Shown here one piece after another: positions 1 to 8,170 of a stretch of DNA of 64,000 bases. The stretch is from Larkinella punicea (GTDB lineage: Bacteria > Bacteroidota > Bacteroidia > Cytophagales > Spirosomataceae), in assembly GCF_003334855.1 (NCBI RefSeq), contig NZ_QOWE01000020.1:62001-126000 (forward strand). The letters run 5' to 3'. Each line of letters begins with the position of its first letter. Position 1 is the first letter of the stretch. The notes beneath the pieces are model-generated. The model did not search any database. It saw only the letters and a list, made by a program, of their open reading frames with translations, and was not told the origin of the DNA. The position numbers and the translations under genes are program-made.

Positions 1-51
1 TGAACGAAGCCGAACCGGCCCGTTTTCCGAAATTATATGGAGAGAAAAGAG

Positions 52-104
52 GTTAGAATAGAGAAGAAAGACGCGGGAAATAAATCTCTTGTCTCTATTC
101 TAAC
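52..104. repeat. Inverted repeat upstream of nuoI
   Basis: A perfect 13-base arm (GTTAGAATAGAGA, 52-64) is matched by its reverse complement at 92-104, with a 27-base spacer. The surrounding bases are a purine-rich then pyrimidine-rich low-complexity stretch. It lies in the gap before nuoI, whose upstream operon partner is outside the window. It could fold in the mRNA as an intercistronic hairpin. No gene is visible in bases 1-125. Confidence 0.5.
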
Positions 105-125
105 TTCTCTCATCTGCACCACGAA

Positions 126-1544
126 ATGAGCCAGTATTTTAAAGATATACAGGAAGGCATCCAAACGACGCTGACGGGGCTGAAGCTCACGTTCCGGCAT
201 TTGCTGGATGCCCGCCAGAGCCGGAAACCGATCAACGTCCAGCAGACGGATTATTTTGGGCAGGAGACGGGCATTGTCACGCTGCAATACCCGTTTGAGA
301 CGCTTCAGGTGCCGGACAATGGCCGCTACCGGCTCCACAATGAAATGGACGATTGCATCGTCTGCGACAAGTGCGTCAAAGTGTGTCCCGTAGATTGCAT
401 CACCATCGACGCGATCAAGGCGACGGAGGAAGTCGGAAAGGCGTCGGATGGCTCGCCCATTCGGTTGTATGCAGGCAAGTTCGACATCGACATGGCCAAG
501 TGCTGCTACTGCGGCCTTTGCACGACGGTTTGCCCGACCGAATGCCTCACAATGACGAAGACCTACGACTTCAGCGAGTTTGAGTTGGGCAACATGACGT
601 ATCATTATGCCAACCTGACGCCCGAACAGGCGGATGAAAAACGGCGGTTGTACGAACAGTTTGTGCTGGAGAAAGAAGCCATGAAGGCGCAGCAGGCCGC
701 TGCCAAAGCCGCTCCGGCCCCTTCGCCGACGCTGGACACGCCGAAAAAACCGGTCTTCCGGCCCGGTATGAAACCCGCTCCCAAACCGGCCGAACCGGCC
801 GTTGAGCCAACCGTCACACCAGAACCTCCGATTGAAGCGGCTGAAACCGCTCCGGTGGCAGAAACACCAACGCCAAGACCACGACCGGTTTTCCGGCCGA
901 CGCTGAAAACGCCTTCTCAACCGCCGAAGGAGGAGGCAAAACCGTTGACAGAACAAAATTCGGCGGGTTCGGTGGCTGAACACCCGCTCACGGATGTAAC
1001 GCCGGACGAAGCGGAGAAGATTGCGATGGAAGGCCTGGAAAAACCGGTCGAAGAAGCCAAACCCGTCGCAGCCAAGCCTGTTTTCCGGCCGACTTTAAAA
1101 CCGAAAACCGCCCCACCAGCCGGAGAAGTCAAACCGGCGGAAGCGGTTTCGTCGGAGCAACCTGCCGTTGAAGAAACGAAACCCGTTGTCGCCAAGCCGG
1201 TTTTTCGACCGACGCTGAAACCGAAAACCGCCCCGACGGCTGCGGAATCAAAAACCGTTGAAGAACCCAACCCAACGGAACCCGCGAAGATTGACCAACC
1301 GGTTGCGGAAGAACAAAAACCCGTTGCCGCCAAACCGGCGTTCCGGCCAACCATGCGGCCGAAAACCGCGTCGGCTCCGTCTGCAGAAGACCCCAAACCG
1401 GCAGAACCCGTTGCCGAAATACAACCACAACCGGAAGAGCCAGAACCGCCCGTGGACGAACAAAAACCGGACGAAGTACCAAAGCCCCGACCAGTTTTTC
1501 GGCCGACGCTGAAACCAAAACTGCCGCCGAAAGACGAGTCCTAG
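126..1544 (+). CDS. nuoI: NADH-quinone oxidoreductase subunit I with repetitive C-terminal tail
   Basis: This is the 8Fe ferredoxin-like subunit of respiratory complex I, which passes electrons between iron-sulfur clusters in the peripheral arm at the cytoplasmic face. Two [4Fe-4S] motifs are visible, CIVCDKCVKVCPVDC near residue 78 and CCYCGLCTTVCPTEC near residue 122. The enzyme part ends near residue 190. The remaining roughly 280 residues are unlike usual NuoI, which is about 150-220 residues long: they are rich in Pro, Ala, Glu and Lys and carry six copies of a [KR]P[VA]FRP motif at about residues 208, 253, 317, 357, 403 and 455. The ATG at 126 fits the family start. nuoJ follows after 24 bases. 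The identity of the core is certain; the role of the tail is unknown. Confidence 0.95.
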   Translation: MSQYFKDIQEGIQTTLTGLKLTFRHLLDARQSRKPINVQQTDYFGQETGIVTLQYPFETLQVPDNGRYRLHNEMDDCIVCDKCVKVCPVDCITIDAIKATEEVGKASDGSPIRLYAGKFDIDMAKCCYCGLCTTVCPTECLTMTKTYDFSEFELGNMTYHYANLTPEQADEKRRLYEQFVLEKEAMKAQQAAAKAAPAPSPTLDTPKKPVFRPGMKPAPKPAEPAVEPTVTPEPPIEAAETAPVAETPTPRPRPVFRPTLKTPSQPPKEEAKPLTEQNSAGSVAEHPLTDVTPDEAEKIAMEGLEKPVEEAKPVAAKPVFRPTLKPKTAPPAGEVKPAEAVSSEQPAVEETKPVVAKPVFRPTLKPKTAPTAAESKTVEEPNPTEPAKIDQPVAEEQKPVAAKPAFRPTMRPKTASAPSAEDPKPAEPVAEIQPQPEEPEPPVDEQKPDEVPKPRPVFRPTLKPKLPPKDES

Positions 1545-1568
1545 TCATCAAGAAAATCAGCTAAATCA

Positions 1569-2093
1569 GTGGTTCAGATCGTTTTTTATTTATTCGTCCT
1601 CTTCACGCTTGGATCGGCTCTGGCGGTTTTGCTGACCAAAAATGTGTTGTATGCCGCCTTTTTTCTGCTGCTGACGTTACTGGGCGTTGCGGGGCTGTTC
1701 GTCCTGGCCGGGGCCGATTTTCTGGCCGTTTCGCAAATCATGATTTACGTGGGCGGTGTGCTGGTACTGATCATTTTCGGAGTTATGCTGACGCACAAAA
1801 CCGATACCGCCAAAACCGATTATACCGAACCGAATTTCATTCTGACCAAACACCGGAGTTGGCTGTGGGCCTTGCTGGTGGCAGGTGGTATTTTCAGCGT
1901 CTTGTACCGGGCGCTGGTGCGGGGGAATTTCGTCTTGCTGAATCAGGGAGAACCATCCTACCGGTCGACGGTCGATACGATTGGGCGGCAGTTGATGACC
2001 GAATACCTCATCCCGTTCGAAATAGCGGGCATTCTGCTGCTGGTGGCTCTCATTGGTGCCACGACCATTGCGGCTTCATCCCGAACTAAATAA
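1569..2093 (+). CDS. nuoJ: NADH-quinone oxidoreductase subunit J
   Basis: A membrane-arm subunit of complex I in the inner membrane, part of the antiporter-like proton-pumping section. The 174-residue protein has about five hydrophobic helices, and the segment around residues 55-75 (QIMIYVGGVLVLIIFGVML) is the typical conserved NuoJ TM3. Translation appears to begin at a GTG at 1569, because no ATG lies near the expected N terminus. It sits between nuoI (24-base gap) and nuoK (7-base gap), so the three are presumably co-transcribed. Confidence 0.95.
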   Translation: MVQIVFYLFVLFTLGSALAVLLTKNVLYAAFFLLLTLLGVAGLFVLAGADFLAVSQIMIYVGGVLVLIIFGVMLTHKTDTAKTDYTEPNFILTKHRSWLWALLVAGGIFSVLYRALVRGNFVLLNQGEPSYRSTVDTIGRQLMTEYLIPFEIAGILLLVALIGATTIAASSRTK

Positions 2094-2100
2094 CGACTCG

Positions 2101-2409
2101 ATGGAAATCAATTCCGGCCTATTCCTGCTCGTGGGAGCCGCCCTGTTCAGCATTGGGCTGGCGATTGTGATCCTGAAACGCCACGCGATTATGGTTCTGA
2201 TGGGCATCGAACTGATGTTGAATGCGGTGAACCTGAATCTGATTGCGTTCAGTCAACACGACCCGGTTCGGTTGCAGGGGCAACTGTTCAGTCTGTTTGT
2301 CATGATTGTCGCAGCCGCCGAAGCCGCCATCGCACTGGCGATTATTTTGCAGGTGTACCGCCATTTCAACACGGTTCAACTCGATGAGATGAATGAGTTG
2401 AAGAAGTAA
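2101..2409 (+). CDS. nuoK: NADH-quinone oxidoreductase subunit K
   Basis: A small membrane subunit of complex I, related to MrpC. The 102-residue product has three transmembrane helices, with the conserved membrane glutamates in GIELMLNAVNLNLIAF (TM2) and in AAAEAAIALAI (TM3). The frame is open upstream to 2053, inside nuoJ, but family length and alignment support the ATG at 2101. In many bacteria nuoL follows directly. Here the next gene is on the opposite strand, and nuoL-nuoM lie some 38 kb away at 40227. Confidence 0.95.
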   Translation: MEINSGLFLLVGAALFSIGLAIVILKRHAIMVLMGIELMLNAVNLNLIAFSQHDPVRLQGQLFSLFVMIVAAAEAAIALAIILQVYRHFNTVQLDEMNELKK

Positions 2410-2503
2410 CCGGCCTTATTTCTGTACCACGGATCATTTCCATCACGCTGAAATCAAGGATGAAAGCGACTGTTCCTGGCAATGTATATTCTCGCATCAA
2501 CGA

Positions 2504-2534
2504 GTACCTTCGGTTGGAATTCAACCGGAGGTAC
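2504..2534. terminator. Hairpin between nuoK and the convergent gene
   Basis: A 13-base stem (GTACCTTCGGTTG at 2504-2516 with CAACCGGAGGTAC at 2522-2534; one pair is G-T) encloses a 5-base loop. It lies between the end of nuoK and the end of the leftward gene at 2541. There is no long T-run, so it is only a probable two-way stop. Confidence 0.4.
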
Positions 2535-2540
2535 AGTGCG

Positions 2541-3200
2541 CTAATCCCGAAAATCTTTGTCGTAGGGCAGTTGTCTTGAAGCCTTCCGCATGATGGTTGT
2601 GACAATCGAACCCGTATCACTTCCGAAGCCACGGGAAAGTGTTTTATCATATTTCCACAGAAGTTCACCGGTTTTTCCGTCGTTAATGTTAATCATCATT
2701 TTGCCGGTGTTTGTAGCCCCACCGAAACCGCCCAACATCCCAAGGGCTATGGCTGCACCATTTGACATAGGCTGGGTGCTTTCAAAGGTGCCGGAAATAA
2801 TGCCGTCAACGCCCAGCATTTTGGCTAATTCTTCGGGGGTAAAACCGCTTTGCGTTTCGTCAGTAACGCCGTTGCGTTGAAGCAGTGAGTTTGTGCGGTT
2901 CGGGTCCTGCACATCAATAAACAGGTCTCTTGATTCCTGGCGTTTCAGGAAGTACGAGTGCATGGCACTCTGCACCGCTAGCCCCTCCCGCTTTTCCAGC
3001 ACAGCCACCCCGGTTGCGCCACCGTTTTTTTCGACTTCTTTGGGCCGGAGTTGTAGTTTCGTTTTGAAGGGCAAAATGGCCAGCACCTTATGATTCCGGG
3101 CAATATTCCTGAAATTGGCATTCGTGTAAATCTCCCGGGTCTGGGCCAGACTGGTCAGGGCCATAAGCAGGCAACCGATGGTAAAAACAACTGATTTCAT
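2541..3200 (-). CDS. Exported protein of unknown function, CsgG/GNA1162-like
   Basis: A 219-residue protein with a cleavable signal peptide (MKSVVFTIGCLLMALTSLAQ, cleavage after the Ala-Gln region). The ATG at 3200 is preferred over the longer open frame reaching 3368 because it places the signal peptide at the N terminus. The mature part begins with a strand-like segment (HKVLAILPFKTKLQLRP), has a helical middle, and then VDGIISGTFESTQ, a Gly-rich stretch and DGKTGELLWKYDKTLSRG. This order resembles periplasmic or lipid-anchored CsgG/GNA1162-type proteins, but I do not recognise it firmly. It lies downstream of, and on the same strand as, a lipoprotein and the WD40-caspase gene. Confidence 0.7.
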   Translation of the reverse strand: MKSVVFTIGCLLMALTSLAQTREIYTNANFRNIARNHKVLAILPFKTKLQLRPKEVEKNGGATGVAVLEKREGLAVQSAMHSYFLKRQESRDLFIDVQDPNRTNSLLQRNGVTDETQSGFTPEELAKMLGVDGIISGTFESTQPMSNGAAIALGMLGGFGGATNTGKMMININDGKTGELLWKYDKTLSRGFGSDTGSIVTTIMRKASRQLPYDKDFRD

Positions 3201-3383
3201 TGGAAATAATGAGTTTGGCTTTCTACTTGATTTGAATGGTTTTCTATCAGAGTGGTGTTGGCTACAGTAATCAGTGGAGCGTATGTGCTCATGCCTGATC
3301 ATTGGGAAAGTTTTAAGATGAATAGCGGTATATTGAGTGGGTCTGAAGGCAGAAACACTTGCCTCCACCCTCAGACCAACGGT

Positions 3384-3842
3384 TTATTTTTTTGTAAAAA
3401 CCTTCGTAATGTCTTCCTTATAATACATCGTAGGAGATTGGCTGAAGAGGGTATAGGTGAGCGTCAGATTGCCACTCGATAGGCTACCACCCAGGTTCTG
3501 CAGATAAAATTGCCCCTGGCTGTTGTCAGGGAACGTTTGCGGTATGCCAGTCGCAATATTTTTGTTATCAGCCTGAAATCCTGAACCACTAACCGTCGCG
3601 GTGAGACTGCCATTAGGCGCGAAATCAGCCAGCGTTAAGGTATTTCCGGATTTACTTATGGTAACTTTAAGACCATTACCGGCCGGAGCATTGGTTTCTG
3701 TCCATGTACCCACATACTGGTCAAGTGGGTCAGGCTCGTCTTTACTACAAGATGAAAACAGCAGGATGGTGGTGAAAACCACCAGCAGCGTGCGGACTGA
3801 ATGAATGGAGAACATTAGCGCGAAAATGACTTGTTTTTTCAT
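3384..3842 (-). CDS. Small lipoprotein of unknown function
   Basis: The product is about 152 residues from the ATG at 3842, or 143 from the ATG at 3815. Both give a hydrophobic N terminus ending in a lipobox (LLFSSC) followed by SKDEPDP, so the mature protein would be lipid-anchored. The remainder begins DQYVGTWTETNAPAGNGLKV and is rich in Ser, Thr, Gly and Asn. This resembles the small lipocalin-like lipoproteins of Bacteroidota, in which an opening GTW motif starts a beta-barrel, but the assignment is tentative. It sits 184 bases downstream of the WD40-caspase gene on the same strand. Confidence 0.7.
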   Translation of the reverse strand: MKKQVIFALMFSIHSVRTLLVVFTTILLFSSCSKDEPDPLDQYVGTWTETNAPAGNGLKVTISKSGNTLTLADFAPNGSLTATVSGSGFQADNKNIATGIPQTFPDNSQGQFYLQNLGGSLSSGNLTLTYTLFSQSPTMYYKEDITKVFTKK

Positions 3843-3960
3843 GGGACTTGATGAGATCGTTAGTTGTTTCAAAAGGATATTCCGGGAATGAGTCAGGATG
3901 TAACACCCTTTCCGGATTTTTTTTGATTTACTTTTCCCTCCGTTTTCCACTAAAAACAGA

Positions 3961-3988
3961 AACGGATTGCACGCCTGTGCAATCCGTT
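3961..3988 (-). terminator. Terminator after the WD40-caspase gene
   Basis: A perfect 12-base stem (AACGGATTGCAC, 3961-3972, with its complement at 3977-3988) has a 4-base loop. Read leftwards it lies 38 bases beyond the stop codon of the gene at 4027 and is followed by a short T-rich run (complement of 3952-3960). It would separate the caspase transcript from the lipoprotein gene. Confidence 0.65.
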
Positions 3989-4026
3989 TCAACGGGTATA
4001 CGATAACCCGATAGCCGAGGATCATC

Positions 4027-7000
4027 TTATGGTTTCACGAACTCCTTCGCTTTAGTCAACACTGCCTGCACCAGATCGGGCAGCTTGCTTTTGGTTCCGG
4101 TTACGACAAAATCTCCTACTGACACTGAGCCCTTTTTTACTTTACACGATACGGATAAGGCTTCGCCCTGTAGCGTATAAAGGCCATTCAGGGTATAGGC
4201 TCCCGGATAGTCTTTCGCTTCCATCGTCAGCATAGGCGCATCACTTCCCCGTGAGGCTATGAAGTCATTTAAAGCACTTTCGACCTTGCTTTTCAGATCA
4301 AGTACATCGTCGATTTCGGTAACTTCCTGAAAATTTTTGACCAGTAACACGGGCCTGGGTTCGGCAATATGAATCCTGGTTTTTACTGATTCGGTGACTT
4401 TCCCAATGTCGAAACTCCCTTCCGAAGCTTGACCCGGAACGGAACCTCCCCAGTGACTACCCTTTCGATAAAACGGCTTTTGAATACCACCAACGCCTTT
4501 AGCCAGGATGGGGACCTGGTTTTCCACATGCGTAAACCAGGTGACTACATCTAAAAATTCCTCTCCGTCACGCCGTAGCGCTGCGCCTTTTATGCCCTGT
4601 AGCAGGGCATAAGTGACTAACCCCTGCCCATATAGGTTGGCTTCGTAGCTAACAGCATCGGCAGCCGAACCGGCCAGTACATACAGCCCCATCCGTTCCT
4701 GCAACCGATCCAGCGCCCGAATTTGACTACCGGGAACATCGCGGGCCGCCAGAATTTTTTCGGCTCCTTTCCCGGCCGAACAGACATCCAGAATCAACAC
4801 TTTTTTCTTGGCTGGTATTTTCCGGAGGTAACCAATAAGTTCCTGACTCGATAGCGCGTATTGCTGACGAATGGCGGGGTCGTTCAAATAGCTCACATCG
4901 GCTGAGGTGGCTCCGGCCAGGAGAAAATACAAGTCCCCATTCTCTCCACCATAATTGACGGCATGACCAGAGAGGTGTAACACGAAAACATCCTCAGCCT
5001 TCGTCTGTTGGGCCTCTACCAATGCCTTCACAATGGCGGCTTTGGTAGACTGGGCAAGGCCGCCGGGTTTGGTGACCAGCAATTGTACCTTCACATTGGC
5101 CGGACCGAATAGCTCACTGGCAGCCAGCGTAAGCCCGTTGGCGATTTGCTCGGCATCGGAATGGGCAAAATGAAGCCCAATGTTGGATGTTCCGACGGCC
5201 ACGGCCCGAAAGCGTACGGTTTTGCGATCAACGGATGACGGTGTTTTCTCAGGCACACCACCACGGGCAGTGATGGGCGGTTTATAGCTGATTTCTACCG
5301 GGCGGCTGCGGAGCCAGCCTTCCCAATTTTGCGCCACCACTCGGATACTATTTTGCGCATCCGTATAGAAATGATTCGTGAAGGAAGCCAGTGGCAACTC
5401 AAGCGAGAGCGTATTCTGGTTGCTATCTCCCTTCGGGTCCCTGCGTAAATCCTCCACTATTTCTGCGCCGTTAATAAAAACGGATACCGGGCCAATACCG
5501 CCTTTTCGATTGTTAAGTTGAACAATCAGTTTGTCGCTCTGAATCGAAAGCTGGATACCCGGAGGCAGGGTGACGTTCTCAAAGGCAGGTACCTGACGGA
5601 GCGGCTCGTTTCTATATCCCATCAGAATGGGCAGCAGACCCGGCTGGTAGTAGCGTTGTTTGAGTTGATCTAGTTCAATGACTTTCCACGGCTCATCGCA
5701 GTCGGTGGGGTCGTTCACCACGTAATACATCAGTTTCATGGCTCCCGGCGAGGCATCGAACAGGCCGGAGGGGGTGGTTACGACCCAATTGGTAGAATCA
5801 ACGGCAATGAGGGTAGCGATTTCTTTACCGGTATTCGTATCCCAGGCTTTTATCGTATTGTCAAACGAGCTTGACAGCATCTTTTGCCCATTATGTAAGA
5901 AGCTGACTTGCGTAACTTTATCAGTATGTCCTTTGAATATTTTTTTTTCTTTTGTAGTAATATTCCACACTATAATTTGATTGTCATCAGATCCTGAAAC
6001 AATATACTGACCATCGGGCGAAAAGGCGACCGAGTTGACGGTTCCTGTATGCCCTTCAAATTGATAGATTTCCTGCTTGCTGACTGCGTCCCATAATCGT
6101 ACAGTCTTGTCCCAGGAGCCTGAAACGATGTACTTGTTATTGGGGGAAAAAGCAGCAGACCCAACTGCACCAGTATGCCCCTTAAATTGGTGGAGTTGTT
6201 GCCCACTGCGTATGTCCCATAACCGTATTGTCTGATCCCAGCCCGTCGAAATAATAGATACACTATCAGAGGAAAAGGCAATAGAATTAACTTTTCCCTT
6301 ATGCCCTTTAAGCTCACGGATGAGTTGGCCACTCACAATGTCCCATTGCTGCAAATTGCCTCCACTTTTTACGATTCCCTCTCCCGAAAAAACATAACGA
6401 TTGTCTGGAGAAAAGCCAATAGAACTAATACTAAAATCACTGTTGCCTACCGAAAATCTATGAATTACTTTTCCTGTTGAAGCATCATGAAGTCTGAAAG
6501 TATTATTCCATGTTCTTCTGGATAAAATATATTTCTCATTAGGCGACAAAGCGATCCCAGTCATCCATCTTAGATCATCCTCATATCCCAAACAGCGAAA
6601 ATCCTGGCTATCGGTAAAGCTCCATCGTTGCAGAGGCTCAAGATAAGAACTCAATATCATGTAATCGCCATTAGGCGCTAAAGCAAAATGGGGTTTTCTA
6701 TCACTCGGATTTTGATGAAAACGTCGAGCGACTAGCCCTGTTTTAATATCCCATAATTTTAAATCATCAGACGAACCTAGAATATAGTTGCCGTCAGGCG
6801 AAAAAGCAACAGACATAATACGACCCGGGAATTGGCGGATTTCTCGCCAACGAGCGACGTCCCATAATAGTATCCTATGGTCAGAAGAGCCAGAAGAGAT
6901 AATATATTTACCATCAGGGGAAAGAGCGTCAAGATGCCCATTAAATTGGTGAATTTCGCGTCCACTATTTACGTTCCATAACCTTACCGTTTTATCCTCA

Positions 7001-7863
7001 GATCCTGAAATAATAGAAAGACTATCAGGCGAAAAGGTGACCGAGTAGACTCCGTCTGTGTGGCCTTCAAACCGACGAATTTCCTCACCAGTAGCCACAT
7101 TCCATAATCGTATCGTGTTGTCTTGGTTAGTTCCACAGTCTGAACCACTACATCCAGCTCCTGAAAGGGCATACTGGCCATCTGGTGAAATATCGACAGA
7201 TTTAACATAAGAGCCCCCCTCACCAGTATGCCCCTTAAACTTACGAACTAGCTTGCCAGTACTAGTTTTCCACAGTCTTAACGTGTTGTCCCAGGAGCCT
7301 GATAAAATATAGTCCCCATCCCGAGAGAAAGCTAAAGATGAAACGTAACTCATTCTCCCATTTCCCGGGTATTTACCCATTTTTTTATAAAGACGACTAC
7401 GTTCTCGGTTCGTAAATCCTTTGTCGTCTCTAAACCTACGTATTTCCCGACCTGTCGTTATATCCCATAGTATGATACTTTTATCCTCCAGGCTTCCGCC
7501 AGAAATGATATAGCGACCGTCGGAGGAAAAGGCAACTGTTGTTACGTCATCCGTATGTCCTTCAAATCTATGTATTTCACGGCCCGTCTCAACTTCCCAT
7601 AAACGCACCGTTTTATCTCTCGATCCTGATATCGCATATTTTCCATTTGGTGAAATGGCTACAGAGGTAATTGTGCTCGTATGCCCAACCGGCACCACCA
7701 ACTCCGGCTTCTGGGCATAGGCAAAAGGAGCCAGAAATAGATGCAAAAGAAGTGTGGTAATAAGTAAACAGCTCATAGCTGTCGGGCTCAGGTATTGGCA
7801 ACTGGTTTGCGAAAAGAACAGCCTGGCGGTGATTCGCAAATACAGAAATAGCGTTCGATTCAT
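4027..7863 (-). CDS. Exported WD40-repeat protein with C-terminal caspase-like peptidase
   Basis: About 1278 residues. The N terminus is hydrophobic and ends APFAYAQKPE, a likely signal peptide. Possible starts are ATGs at 7863 and 7776, and the open frame reaches 7884. About 14 WD40 repeats follow (roughly residues 55-700, units such as GHT...SGSRDKTVRLWEV), enough for two seven-bladed propellers. A linker typical of WD40-peptidase fusions (PSGLFDASPGAM) leads to a caspase/metacaspase (peptidase C14) domain near residues 895-1150. The expected dyad is present: His967 in HLSGHAV and Cys1028 in LILDVCSAG. The last 130 residues are of unknown fold. The dyad suggests an active cysteine peptidase, with the propellers as a binding or sensing part. 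The export signal would place it outside the cytoplasm. Downstream on the same strand are two other exported proteins. Confidence 0.9.
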   Translation of the reverse strand: MNRTLFLYLRITARLFFSQTSCQYLSPTAMSCLLITTLLLHLFLAPFAYAQKPELVVPVGHTSTITSVAISPNGKYAISGSRDKTVRLWEVETGREIHRFEGHTDDVTTVAFSSDGRYIISGGSLEDKSIILWDITTGREIRRFRDDKGFTNRERSRLYKKMGKYPGNGRMSYVSSLAFSRDGDYILSGSWDNTLRLWKTSTGKLVRKFKGHTGEGGSYVKSVDISPDGQYALSGAGCSGSDCGTNQDNTIRLWNVATGEEIRRFEGHTDGVYSVTFSPDSLSIISGSEDKTVRLWNVNSGREIHQFNGHLDALSPDGKYIISSGSSDHRILLWDVARWREIRQFPGRIMSVAFSPDGNYILGSSDDLKLWDIKTGLVARRFHQNPSDRKPHFALAPNGDYMILSSYLEPLQRWSFTDSQDFRCLGYEDDLRWMTGIALSPNEKYILSRRTWNNTFRLHDASTGKVIHRFSVGNSDFSISSIGFSPDNRYVFSGEGIVKSGGNLQQWDIVSGQLIRELKGHKGKVNSIAFSSDSVSIISTGWDQTIRLWDIRSGQQLHQFKGHTGAVGSAAFSPNNKYIVSGSWDKTVRLWDAVSKQEIYQFEGHTGTVNSVAFSPDGQYIVSGSDDNQIIVWNITTKEKKIFKGHTDKVTQVSFLHNGQKMLSSSFDNTIKAWDTNTGKEIATLIAVDSTNWVVTTPSGLFDASPGAMKLMYYVVNDPTDCDEPWKVIELDQLKQRYYQPGLLPILMGYRNEPLRQVPAFENVTLPPGIQLSIQSDKLIVQLNNRKGGIGPVSVFINGAEIVEDLRRDPKGDSNQNTLSLELPLASFTNHFYTDAQNSIRVVAQNWEGWLRSRPVEISYKPPITARGGVPEKTPSSVDRKTVRFRAVAVGTSNIGLHFAHSDAEQIANGLTLAASELFGPANVKVQLLVTKPGGLAQSTKAAIVKALVEAQQTKAEDVFVLHLSGHAVNYGGENGDLYFLLAGATSADVSYLNDPAIRQQYALSSQELIGYLRKIPAKKKVLILDVCSAGKGAEKILAARDVPGSQIRALDRLQERMGLYVLAGSAADAVSYEANLYGQGLVTYALLQGIKGAALRRDGEEFLDVVTWFTHVENQVPILAKGVGGIQKPFYRKGSHWGGSVPGQASEGSFDIGKVTESVKTRIHIAEPRPVLLVKNFQEVTEIDDVLDLKSKVESALNDFIASRGSDAPMLTMEAKDYPGAYTLNGLYTLQGEALSVSCKVKKGSVSVGDFVVTGTKSKLPDLVQAVLTKAKEFVKP

Positions 7864-7916
7864 AGTTGAAAGTAAGCCATACAAGTAGTCAAAATCAGAT
7901 TAAATGATTTAAAAAA

Positions 7917-7943
7917 CCTGGCTCCAATTAGCATAGAGCCAGG
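7917..7943 (-). terminator. Leftward terminator hairpin
   Basis: An 8-base stem (CCTGGCTC, 7917-7924, with GAGCCAGG, 7936-7943) is followed on the minus strand by six T residues (complement of 7911-7916). It lies about 230 bases beyond the stop of the persulfide dioxygenase gene and would end leftward transcripts before the caspase gene. Confidence 0.6.
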
Positions 7944-8072
7944 CACAAATTGAAGGGCATGAATGAACCGGAAAGCTTGGCCAAAGCTCGTTACAGTTGA
8001 TTATTCGCGTAGAATAAGGAATTGTAACAGCTTCATTGAAAAAAAATGAGAGATTTTAGGAGGAGGCCGATC

Positions 8073-8143
8073 TGGGCGTGCTCGCTGAACGGTTTCACAG
8101 GTGAATGGAAGGAAGAAAACCAGAAGTTCAGCGAGCACGCCCA
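8073..8143. repeat. 18-bp perfect inverted repeat with 35-base loop
   Basis: TGGGCGTGCTCGCTGAAC (8073-8090) is repeated exactly in inverted orientation at 8126-8143. It lies 28 bases beyond the stop of the gene at 8171. The arms are long and GC-rich and the loop is purine-rich. It could be a transcript end structure or a remnant of a small palindromic element. No T-run follows. Confidence 0.7.
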
Positions 8144-8170
8144 AACTCATACCACGGACAACCGTTCCCG

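Larger units (their letters stand above)
7864..8170. other. Intergenic region with two hairpins, no gene
   Basis: A 307-base gap between two leftward genes. It holds an AT-rich stretch just upstream of the caspase gene (presumably its promoter, though no exact TAnnTTTG motif was found), a terminator-like hairpin at 7917-7943 and an 18-base perfect inverted repeat at 8073-8143. Short open frames in it are overhangs of frames antisense to the neighbouring gene. Confidence 0.6.

Noticed and set aside
748-1510. Regularly spaced similar units that could suggest a CRISPR or tandem-repeat array.
   Set aside because: The units are in frame, encode KPVFRP motifs and differ at synonymous sites; spacers are not of equal length.
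33-1544. Several open frames of 60-316 codons on both strands over nuoI.
   Set aside because: They are shadows of the repetitive, Pro-rich nuoI coding sequence.
3201-3368. N-terminal extension of the exported protein gene ending at 2541.
   Set aside because: It would bury the signal peptide at residue 57; the ATG at 3200 is a better start.
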